Assembly: GCA_025201365.1 (NCBI GenBank)
Contig: JAIXMF010000068.1
Location: 1-47,815 of the forward strand
Length of the DNA stretch: 47,815 nt
Direction of reading: 5' to 3'
Source: Syncephalis plumigaleata
Lineage: Eukaryota; Zoopagomycota; Zoopagomycetes; Zoopagales; Piptocephalidaceae
In this document: in pieces, positions 22,571 through 34,800 of the stretch
How the letters are laid out: the number at the start of each line of letters is the position of its first letter
Position numbering within the stretch: the first letter of the stretch is position 1
Notes under the pieces: generated by a model
The model's database searches: none
Told to the model about the DNA's origin: nothing
The model's input: only the letters and a program-made list of their open reading frames with translations
Made by a program: the position numbers and the translations under genes

Positions 22571-25194
22571 ATTGAAAGAGAAATAAGGAGAGGAAAAAAA
22601 AACAAGTAAGCGACTAGCGCCGATGACAAATATACGTGCAGGAGAAAATCAATGGATAATTGGCTTAATCGCGCCGAATGTTATGTCTATCAGTCAGGGT
22701 ACGTTGCAAATGAAACGGATGAGTGATGAGTGAAATGAGAATGAACTGGATTATATGTATATATATATATATGTATATAGTAATTCTTGCTGTTGATTGT
22801 TTTGTAATGTTGGAGATTATATAAGCGTTGGAAATCGCACAACTATGCGTGATGTGTAAAATGCGTGGAAACAAGATCTAGCAAAAGAATGAATGCGAGT
22901 AGAGAAAGCAGAAAAAGCTTATAGAGAATGGTCACACCCGAGGAATGTCAATATTGCACACTGAATCAATAGTGATATGATATTAATCCAAGGATGGAGG
23001 GAGAAAACGTTCAAATTCGTAGCACAAGTAAGTTACTATTCTATAATTATCAATATTAATTATTTGATTATGTGGAAATAGTTACAAGATTATGCTTACC
23101 AATTACTGCTGTTGCTGCTTTTTTCCTTAAAAAGAACCAAGCCTCCTAAATAACAGTGTCGTCGTCGTTGTCGTTGTTGTTGTTACGATTGTATAAAAGG
23201 AGCAATACCTCGTGAATATAGCAAAAAAGAAAACGCAAATAGTACGGTAGTTAATCACTACTAACTGTTATGACAGTGTAGGATGGAATAAAGATAATTA
23301 TTACGACGGATCAAAGATACACACACGAGCAAAGGGAACTAGTAGAGTAAACAATAGCTATATTAGTATCTTCTAGGATAATCAATAATTATAAATAATA
23401 ATGGTAGCTTACCTTTGCAAATCAAATAAAGTGCTATTTCAAATTCGTTGTCTTGTTCGTTTATCGCTCAAAACAGAATCGTTTGCCACAGCAGAAACGA
23501 TAGTAGTAGTAGTAGTAGTAATAGTAGTTGGAGTAGTGATGTAATCGATCAAAGTAGTAGTGGTAGTAGTAGTAGTAAAGTGAATAAACTAGGGAGAAAC
23601 AAGTATCCGCTTATGATGTATAGCAGGGGATTTTAGTTGCCGTTGATGTGGTTGTGTTATAAATGTGAACGCCGCAATAATAGTAGCAGTAATAGGAGTG
23701 ATGGAATAGTAGCAGTATAGTAATAAAAGTAGTGGAGAATAAAGTGAGTGACAACAGTGAAGAAGAATAACACGTATGGCGTTGCTGAAGAACGAAAAGT
23801 TCAATGTTTGCTTAATACAATCACAACTAGTGAAGGCAGTATGAAAGTAAACGAGACTATTGTTTTCCAGAGAAACCACACAAAATGTATACTAATTGTG
23901 CTTCTGCTGTTTGATATGTATGACTCGATCTGCAATAGTCAAGTCAGCCGCGTGAAATCAAATGAGTGAGTAAACAAGCGCGTGATAACAACGAAAGTAG
24001 TATGCGTGCGTGCGAGCGTGCGAGCGAGCGTATGTCCGTACGTATGGACGTGGTCGAGTGACTATGTACGATGAACAACAACAATACTAGTGCAGCTATA
24101 GTAATAGCAGTAATAGCAAATACTAATACTAGAATAGTAGCAGTAGTAGTAGTAGTAGAAGGAAAGTGGATGAAATAGATAGAGATATAGATTTGTTATA
24201 TATATAAAGTGAGGAAACAACCACTGGCCAGACAGGTCCAAACACAAATACTCTCACAGAATAAATTCGCTAGGCTGCTGTTATATGCTTTGATAGAAAG
24301 AGATGGAAGAGAGAGAGAGAGAGAGATGGGAGAGAGAAATGAGATAGAAAGAGATATCCGCAATCAATGCACGCACACTATCACTGAAATAAACCGACTG
24401 GTGCAGATTGTAGTAAAGAGGCCTTCAATGACCGCGTTAAAAAAGTAAGCGTGACCGAGAACACACACACACACAAACAAGTTAAACAAAAAAGAAGCGT
24501 CTAAACGCTAGTTATAATATGAAAGATGTGAAGGGCAGTTACCACAATAGAAGACGTCGCAGACTAAAGTGTGTACGCGTTGAAACAGACAACGCACAAA
24601 CGAACAAATCAAGTGGAAATAAATCAGAGTAGTAGTAGTAGTAGTAGTAAGTAGTAGTAAGTAGTAAGTAGTTAGTGATAAGTAGCGGAAAGATCCTGAT
24701 GAAATGAACGAAAGTAAAGCAGACTATGGATGAAGATGAAGATGATGAAGTAGGAGGAAGGATGAAGCGGCCGGGCGAACAAAAGAAAGTGAAAAGTGAA
24801 AAGTGATGGCAGACGTGGTGTGTTAAGAGGGAAAAAAAAGGGAAAGGAGGGTGGGTGTGTGAATATGAGTGGGAATTATATAAAGAAAGATGGGCTTGGA
24901 GGAGGAGCGGAAGGAGCGAGTGAATGAGAGTATAATAATAGTAGTAGTAATAGTAGGATAATGAGGATTGACTGGCATGCTGTGCTGCATGTGTCCTATA
25001 ACAAGTGAATTGACATATGACCGTGCAGCCATTGCTGTTATACTAGTAATATTAGTAGTAGCTCATTAATATCCAGCTACTATTAACAACAATAATAATA
25101 GTAGTAGTAACAGCAGTAAATATCATATAATATTTTAATAATAGTTAACTGTTTCAAACAACGCTTAATGTGATGACCCTACGGGATGCAAGTT
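22571..25194. other. Purine-rich region: long STRAP leader/promoter and ARP6 3' flank
   Basis: No coding exon is supported on either strand. The plus strand is rich in A and G with many AGT/GTA/AG repeats: (AT)n near 22757-22772, (AGT)n near 23503-23524 and 24136-24158, a (GA)n run near 24308-24326 and (AGT)n near 24630-24670. On the STRAP coding strand this is therefore a pyrimidine-rich leader. Good splice signals on the minus strand delimit at least one likely non-coding exon (23100-23145). Confidence 0.55.
23100..23145 (-). other. Putative non-coding 5' exon of STRAP
   Basis: On the minus strand a 46 nt segment is preceded by the acceptor-like TTATTTAG and followed by the donor GTAAGCAT. 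The next acceptor (GAATAG) defines a 64 nt intron at 23036-23099, the usual size here. A further strong donor (GCAAAG|GTAAGC) lies near 23412. The segment has no long open frame, so it would belong to a spliced 5' UTR. Confidence 0.4.
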
Positions 25195-27492
25195 TCAACG
25201 TCGATAATGGACTGATGTTCCTTCCTCTTGATACGTGGCACGCGTAACAATATCCTCTTTTAGTTGTGATATCGAGCATTGTTTCACATAACGGCGAGCA
25301 CCACGCCATGCATATGTTATCGGTCTGAATGATGAATGTATTCGGAGAGTTAGTGTTAATGTAAGAGTAGAGAGAAATCATTGATGCTGATGCTGGCCAT
25401 TGCACAAACATAGCACTGCATTTCAGGTGTCACATACACACATACACATCACGCCACACGTGTCAATTACTTACTGGTCGGGCAACGCTATACGTATCGT
25501 GTACTCAGAGGGTACAAGCTGGCGTAATTCTGATGATCTGCACGTAAACATTGGATTATTATTATACGAGTGTAGAAACAAATACATATACGCAAACACA
25601 CTTACAATCGATCATATAGACCTGGATATTGCGCACTACCACCTACTACAACAATATTGGCATAGAGTAAGGCGTGTAAAGCTAATGAATCCCTGGATTA
25701 GTATACATCTAAATGGAAGCAACACGACTTACCGCCAGGTGTGGCTTGCACTACCTGTTGAATTAATTCAGCTAGACCAGCTTGTGGCATACCTATAATA
25801 TAGATATAGATATCATCAATTAATTACAAATAGAATGAATAAATTAGCTGATCATAAGTATACGCGAGTTACTTGCCAATGTCACTGGGATGAAATAGCA
25901 CTTCAGGTACGGTAAATCGTTCGTTATTCATCCATAGTACCTAGATGATTGATCATTCGTATAAGTAAATGGTAGGAAAAAAAGGAGTAATGCATAGCAT
26001 GACTGCTGCAGTACCTGTTCATCGTCCGATAGCATGGCATGCTCATCTCTCGGCTATACAATGGTATTTGTTTATTAAGATGTAAAGCTACTTTATTACG
26101 ATGATCTACCTTAACATAACCTTGATGAGTATTGACAAAGTCTGGCAAGACATATGCTTGCACAATACTATTGGCTCGTGGATTCTCACTAATACTATAT
26201 AAATCATTGTGGTAAAAGTGATAATAATTAATGACTTACTGACAGATACGCAGATCTTTATGGAGATCAGAGGATACGAAACAGCAAGTTTCCTTGATCT
26301 GGTTCACTAGATACGTCTCGTCCATCATATTCCATTGTCTTTTTATATACCATTAGCATTATCAGCATTGTTTAATGAACATTATTAGAATTACCGAAAT
26401 GATATCATCTCTTTCAAATGATTAGTCAAGAATTTGCCTCCTACATTTAGTCTATATATATACAGCGTATATATTCATTAGTTTATTGGCTTTAATAACA
26501 AATTCATCTCCTATTTCACTATGAATTACCTTCTAATAGCACTATGAATCATTTGTCCGTGTAAGAATGGAATTGCCTGGGTGGAGGAATAACCAATGTC
26601 CACTACTAGTACGCAATCTCGATCATAATCACCATTCTTGACGGGCAATGATGTGTCTGACTCATTAAACAATAGTTGCAGGTCATTTCTAATACACCAT
26701 TCCGGTGCTAATATCATCATAACAAACAAACAAACAATGAAAGAAATAGATGAAATGGTTAAGCTAATCTATACAATAAAATACATATACAGAATCTCGC
26801 TATTCCTCTATATCATCCATATTACTACCTGTTTTACGGGAACAACCATCAAACTCGAACTCTTCGAATATCACTTGATCATACGCTGCTTGAACATTCG
26901 GTAGATTTAGACATGGCTCGGTTAGCCAAAGCCAAGTATTACTGGGTTCGCACTACCAATGATAAATCAATGAATTACGCCGAGTCATCAAGTGGTATAG
27001 CAAGTATCGCTGAACAAGCCTATCTCTCGTTTTACCTTGAGTAAATTGTCGGAAAAAAGTCGTTCCCAAACCATACGCTCCACATCCCAATCCACTAGGA
27101 TACCCTATAATGCATCAAGTTGCTTTGTTTGTCAATATCCACTATTGCCAACCAGTTTGGCAAGGATAGCTTGGAAAGTAGTAAGGAAAGAGAGAGAGAG
27201 AGAGAAACGCCACCTACCTTCTCAAATGGAAGTCGATAATAGAGTCCTGCATAGTTATGCGCACGCTCTAATTCGTCGGCAATCAACCAGGAACGACCCC
27301 CTTTTAGCTTGCTCATACAGTTGGGTATAATCCTAAAGGGAATTAGAAGCGTCTAGTCTAGTCATGCCATAATGAAACGTCGAATTTCTCGTATTCAACT
27401 TACAACGGTGCTTCGTCTTCTTGACCGATAATACCCGCCTTAATTGTATAGGCACCATTATCGACAATAGCCAGAGTACGATCAGTAGCCAT
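25195..27492 (-). CDS. ARP6: Actin-related protein 6 (SWR1-type chromatin remodeller subunit)
   Basis: Fourteen exons join in frame to 413 aa: 27492-27404, 27332-27218, 27104-27036, 26952-26829, 26707-26530, 26451-26395, 26338-26240, 26188-26110, 26053-26015, 25940-25877, 25792-25733, 25681-25606, 25537-25475 and 25324-25195. Diagnostic blocks: IVDNGAYTIKAG at the N-terminus, IIPNCMSKLKG, YRLPFEKGILVDWDVERMVW, WLTEPCLNLPNVQ, VVDIGYSSTQAIPF, LNVGGKFLTNHLKE, PEVLFHPSDIGMPQAGLAEL, ANIVVVGGSAQYPG and TYAWRGARRY. The order matches Arp6, which helps deposit H2A.Z in the SWR1 complex in the nucleus (family knowledge). Length is normal. The intron at 25793-25876 works only as GC-AG (donor ATTG|GCAAGT); use of the GT four bases on gives a stop. 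It is divergent from the leucine-rich-repeat gene. Confidence 0.95.
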
Positions 27493-27865
27493 ACTGTCAC
27501 TACTAGGATAACAATAACTGTAATGACGCGAATTACACTAATAATCACTATGGTATTAGTTGAAGGAAAAGAGAAGGCTAACTGCGCAAATTGGATGGAA
27601 AAGCCTGTATTATCCGTTCACACACAACACAACATATTGCACAATTTCTTTAAGCGTGAATCTGTCCCGTTGTTCTCCTCGCTGAATCCGTAATTCTTTT
27701 CTTTTCTCTTCCTCTTCCTCTTCTTCCTATTGCAATAAGCATTCATTTCCTAAGCATCTAATCTTGACTGAATCTATTCAGATAGCTGCTACAATTGTAT
27801 GGCTATTCAGCTGTCGCTAGTTCGTGCTTTACACTCGACGACCATAAACGATAACTATTTCAACA
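27493..27865. promoter_or_regulatory. Divergent promoter region of ARP6 and the leucine-rich-repeat gene
   Basis: The two opposed start codons are 373 bp apart, so both promoters should lie here. It contains the solo transposon end at 27572-27607 and a pyrimidine-rich tract (TTTTCTCTTCCTCTTCC) near 27699-27724 that points toward the plus-strand gene. Confidence 0.5.
27572..27607 (-). mobile_element. Solo left end of the same inverted-repeat element family
   Basis: Read on the minus strand, this begins CAGGCTTTTCCATCC, continues AATTTGCGCAGTTAGCCTTC and is flanked outside by TA (27608-27609). It matches the left-type end (with GTTAGCCTTCT) of the elements at 1209 and 31680, but no body or partner end is visible nearby. 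It lies 80 bases upstream of the ARP6 start, inside the promoter shared with the leucine-rich-repeat gene. Confidence 0.75.
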
Positions 27866-29399
27866 ATGACATATCATGAAATCATTCTTTGGAGTTTGCG
27901 GGCAAGCAACGAGGATGGTTATACGTTATCTCGTTATTATCAACCATCCACAAATTGTGCTAGGGAAATAGTAGACGCGAATGAACAAGCAGGGTCTAAC
28001 CACCGTCATAGTCTCAATGGAACTAGGGTTAAGGAGACAACTGTACATAGTGGCAAATCAGCAGTTACACGAAAACAATCTCACCGTAAGTAACTAGTGC
28101 TATTGCTGATATACACACAAGGCTAACTAATTCGATTATAGGTAAAGCAGTGGAAACCATTCAAATATCATCTGCTGCCACATGTATGATTCAATTGGCA
28201 CGACAATCAATTACTCATTTTGTAAGTAGTGTCTTCTCCTCTATTCCTTCCCTTCTATAGCAGTGGAACAATATCAGGTTACTAATACGTTATCCCTACT
28301 ATTTATATAGCGAGTTCTATCATTATCATTGGCTCAATTGCAAAGTCTACGTATTCTACGTCTTAACAACAATTGCATTACTGAACTGTCACCATCGATA
28401 TTTGAACTGAGTGGACTCGAGGAACTCGATCTATCTAATAATCAATTACGTCGTCTTCCACCAGGTATTAGTAAATTGAAACGACTAGACAATCTAAAAC
28501 TACGCGATAATCAACTTGAATCTATCCCGCAAGAATTGGCACACTTAGCCGATCTCTACACGCTTGATATATCGAATAATCAATTGGTTACACTACCAGC
28601 TGAACTGAATCAACAACCTCAATTGACGCGTTTCTGGTTTGAAAACAACCTATTTAATGATCCACCACTTGATAACTATTATGATAGAAACAACATAAAT
28701 GTCACGAATGATGCCACGAATGATGCAGATACCACCATTCTAAATGATTGGCGTTGTCCCAATTGGCTAAGACAATTCCAAACCACCGTTGATCCATATG
28801 ATGATACCACTGTATCTAATATGATGACTACTACAAATGATTCTATTGTATCTGCATTTAGTGCCACGGATATAGTATTAGATCTTTTAATGAGTAATGA
28901 TACTGCACATCATGGATGGTGGCCAGGACTATCCGTGTCATTTGACTCGCATTTACTAGTACGTCAAAAGAGAAAGGTACGCGGTGTTTATCGTATGCCA
29001 TTCAAGGTGGAAGCTAGCAATTATGGATTATACGCGAAATGCTTGCAATTAATAGGGGAACGCTCGGCAGCATCTACGACATCTACGACATCTGATCAAG
29101 TTGATTATCCTTCCAATAATTTGCATCGATTACCACTGAAATTACGCAATCAACTAACATCTAATGAGACTACAACAAGTGGTAATGCCAATATAAACAA
29201 TAATGCTACATGCTGGCAATGTCGAACACGTCTCTATCACAATACGCTTAGTATTATCATTTGGCAAAAGACGCAATATGTATTTGTTCCATGGCAACTA
29301 CAATTCTGTCGTTTATCTTGTTTACTCAAAGTTCATGGTAAACTTTGTACTATGATACGTGAGGAACAACGTATACGTATCCAGCTATTACGTAGTTAA
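27866..29399 (+). CDS. Leucine-rich-repeat protein with a C-terminal CxxC/C-C zinc-like module
   Basis: Exons 27866-28085, 28142-28221 and 28311-29399 give 462 aa. Residues 1-100 are poorly conserved in appearance. About 107-215 hold four to five leucine-rich repeats of the typical LxxLxLxxNxL form (LRILRLNNNCI, LEELDLSNNQLRRLP, LDNLKLRDNQLESIP, LYTLDISNNQLVTLP). The C-terminal third has FKVEASNYGLYAKCLQLIGE, then CWQC and, about 35 residues on, FCRLSC. A paired-cysteine layout after the repeats recalls LRRC58-like and fungal LRR proteins, where it probably binds zinc (inference). No catalytic domain is seen. The first exon start could lie elsewhere, since no conserved motif fixes it. The gene shares a 373 bp promoter region with ARP6. 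Confidence 0.85.
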
Positions 29400-29677
29400 T
29401 GTAGTACCATGATAAGCGTATTCCGATTAGTTGATTAGTTATGAATAGTAATAGATGCTGTAAATTATTAAGTTTCTATGAATGTCAACATGTTGTTGTC
29501 GCTGTTGTCGCTGTTGTTTCATTCGTATCACATTGATAGTTAGTTTGGTAACATTATGATAATTATGAATAAAACCATCTTTACGTTTATTGCTGTATTA
29601 ACTGGTTTAGCTTGAATCGATGTTGTAATGGCATGTACGTGTATGTGTATGCATGACTGCATCCGCGTCTACCACCA

Positions 29678-31377
<1,700 letters not shown>

Positions 31378-31679
31378 AACGACTGAAGAATGAAGCAAAG
31401 TAGCTTAAATGGGTTGCCCGTAAAAAAAAGAAAAGAAAGAGGAACGATGGACGGAGTAAAAATCGGAAATGACGATTAATCACTCTTTTCATTCTGGAAA
31501 CCGATTAGTTTCCATTAGTATTAGTGTGCAGTATTCCGGGTAAACAACCATATTCATATATATATATTATTAGTATTGGAAATGTATAAATTGAAAGTGG
31601 TAGACATTCCTCGCTATATAGCGTTAATATAGTAGATTGTAATAGATGCATTAATTGATGTGAATATTGTATGTTATTA

Positions 31680-31858
31680 CAGTGTTTTTCCATCCGATTT
31701 GCGCATTTATCCTTTAACATTTGCAGTTCATTAATAAATAGATTTGTACAATTGTTAACACCATTATCATCATAGAAATGCCACTTGACATAGCACGATA
31801 ATAATAACAATTCATATAAACAGAAGGCTAACTGCGCAAATTGGATGGAAAAAGTCTG
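31680..31858 (-). mobile_element. Short inverted-repeat element (MITE), Tc1/mariner-like ends, copy 2
   Basis: A 179 bp segment has ends CAGTG...CTG and TA on both sides (31678-31679 and 31859-31860). Read on the minus strand it parallels the element at 1209-1432: left end with GTTAGCCTTCT, then TTGTTATTATT, GGCATTTCTA, GATAATGGTGTTAACA, TCTATTTATTAAT and the right end with GGATAAATGCGC. It is about 45 bp shorter, mainly after the left end. It lies about 300 bp upstream of the IDH2 start. There is no coding capacity. Confidence 0.85.
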
Positions 31859-34800
31859 TATACCGAGAACACATTATATATGTCTAGTCTTCATTATAAC
31901 AAATCACATGAACATTCCACTAGTATATCCCATTTATTTATACCATCGAAATGGTACAAATACTAATATCGCAACTAAATATAGTAAATACTAGTACAAG
32001 TGGATTGGCAATTAATTTGTTGACAATGATGCTCACTATATAAATTACATAGTGACAGATGTAGGTCTATAAATGTGAATACAGGCTGGTATCTATTCAT
32101 TCAACTATGTTATGCACACTGACACACGCACATCATCATCTGCGTCATAATCATCCATTCGTGACCATTTGCCATTATGCCGAATCGTGCAACAAAATCA
32201 CGCAGTCATAGGCCAAATGGAACAATCTCTGCCGCATCAGCATCATCATTACTTGTACTGCAGTTTGGCGTGTTTGGTACATATTCGATAAAGATCACTC
32301 ATCAGGTGACCATGTCACAAAGATACAACAAGTGTTGTGCCCACCTTTTATCGGTAAAATCCCATTGAAATGATATGTCGATGGTAACGCTACTCTAATA
32401 TACCGAGTCGTTCTATTTATATCTTCTATTGACTTGATTATTAATGCTAATACGCGGTGCACATCTAGCTCGGCTATTATCATCATTGGCATCGATATCA
32501 TATGACGCAAAGTAAATACATGATGCCTAAATGAGTTGTATCCGTAGCATTGGATATTCTTTGTTTTTATCTCTCTCTTAAAGCAATTATTGTCCATGTG
32601 ATCTAATTGTTGTAGCAGCAGTAATTGTTGTAGTATGGCTACACTTGCATGGATTGCGCTACGTTTTACACATGCTTACTACTAACAAGATCATTCATGA
32701 AAAATGACCTGTTATTGTTGTTATTGTTGTTATTGTTATTGTATGATAACCCGTAGCAGCTATTGCACCAACACGCGGTGATACACGACATGTGATGAAC
32801 GCCCCTTTCTTCTTCGGCTATAGCGCGCCTCTATTACAATTGTATTTATGGTCGAGTTTTCCTGTCTAGTGAAGCGAATAAGTGCTATCTGCACGTGGCT
32901 AGGAATGAAGTAAATAATAATAATAATAATAATAATAACAATAACAGCTTGTCTTTACGTGCTAGTAATTCAAAATGATAGCATTAATTAAACAAATAAT
33001 AAACAATACTAGCGTCATTAATTGATGTTTATACTTGTATACAGAAACATTTATTGAACTTGTATCAACACTCAAACCATTATCCTATTGAAATAATCGA
33101 TCTTGTTATGGGTCACGTTTCCTCGCTCCTTTCCTATTCTCTACTCTACTCTACTCTACTCTCTCTTTCCTTCATCAATTCAATGGTTGGTATCTCGACT
33201 AAGCCGTACGACTATTTAAATTATTAATGTAGTTCTGGTTCTACTTGTGTGACATTCTTCAAGTTACTACGTTCTTTATTGGCCCGGAACATTTTATATT
33301 TAAACTAGGCATGCGTGCCGTCAAGCTCTGCTTTCGCTTCTGCTTGCTACGATTATTCGTTTCATTCTTTTACGATCATTTACATTAGTTGCATCACGCT
33401 TTTCTCTCTCTCTCACACACACACGCGCACTTTCTACCTCGCTCTATTTAGCATCCTGATCACCGGTTTGGTGCTTGTTCCCTGATTCGAGTGCCTATTC
33501 CGTGCCTGGCACCTTGATCCGCTGACCTTGGCTTGCCATTGATTGACGTTTCCAACCTGTCCTTCTCTACATTCCTGTCTGTCTCTCTCTCTGTTTCTCT
33601 ATCTCTTTGTGAGTAGGTGAGTGTGAGTGTGCATCTGTCTGACTGCCTGTTTATCCTTTCGCAGTCTACACGCGATAGCCACGCGCTAATATTTCATTTC
33701 ATTCAACCCATCATTCACTGGTGCTCTAGTACCAATAACATCATCAGCACAAGCACCAACACTATTTGTTGTACCCCCACGCGTACACCTCTACCGCGTT
33801 GGCTGTCTTATAATTGATTCATTGCCTGACGACTTGTTCCTTCCCTTCCCTCTCTCTCTTTCTTTCTTTCTGCATGTGTATCGCCGCTTGTTTCTCTTTC
33901 TCAATTGCAGCGCTTCGCTGATCGTTTCAAGGGCTTTTATTCTATACGCTAACGCTTATTATCTACTATTATTTTTGCTTACCGTTGTGCAAAACCTCCT
34001 TCTACGCCTTTATTCCTATCGTTAATTTTCTTTCCTCGCCTGGCTTACGTACCTTGTGTTCTTGTATACGCCCTTTCGTATCTACCAGTACGGCATTGTC
34101 AACTATCCTTTCCCTCTCTCTTCCTCTCTTTCTCTCTCTCCCTCTCTCTCTTTTTCAGTTTCTTTGCTACGTTGCTTATTTTCTACAGGTTACGCATCCT
34201 ACAAAGATAGGGTGTCCACTCGTATTATAATTGTTTCTACACTTTTATTATTATTATTATTATTATTATTACTACTATTACTGGTGTTGTTGTTACAACT
34301 AACCAACACTAACACTACCACTATAACCACTGCTACTACCACTAGTAGTGCTACTAGTACTCTCCTCTACCGTTATCACGGCTATTCCACTCATTTGCTT
34401 TTGATTCCTTTGCTTCCCTGCTACGTATTCTTTTATTAAATTGGTATCTTCTCTACTCTCCCCTACCGTCTATCACTTCCTTTTTCTCTCGTTCATATTC
34501 ACGTTCTTTAGGATCCGGCCTGTACCTCACGGTCACCATTGTAGACCATTCTCTCATTCATTCATCCATTCATCCATTCATTCGTTCATTCATCCTTTTT
34601 CCTTACCTTGTACTGACGCCATTTGTCATCCATATTCCTTTTTTTAACGCACGTCTCTTTATTATAGGTGTTGCTATCGCCTATTAAATTCGAGTTGCAA
34701 GTCACCGGTAAGTGAATTTGTTAATGGCACCCACTATTTGGGTATGGAGCGAGGAATGAACCATCCGGATATGTGTTTACATGTTATCAGGTCTCTCCTT

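Noticed and set aside
23192-23200. Strong TATA-like TATAAAAGG on the plus strand
   Set aside because: No plus-strand gene follows, and the region belongs to the leader of the minus-strand STRAP gene. It could mark a non-coding RNA, but nothing else supports that.
24600-24670. Array-like AGT repeats, briefly considered as a CRISPR-type or satellite array
   Set aside because: They are simple trinucleotide microsatellites without spacers, in a eukaryotic genome.
32177-32368. Small plus-strand open frame starting MPNRATKSRS, with a possible donor after HQ
   Set aside because: There is no plausible second exon or recognised motif, and the sequence is surrounded by AT-rich non-coding DNA.
32295-32597. 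Minus-strand open frame ending FVTWSPDE, reminiscent of the ADF/cofilin signature
   Set aside because: The rest of the frame does not resemble cofilin before or after the motif, a stop follows directly, and no exon joins were found. Most likely chance.
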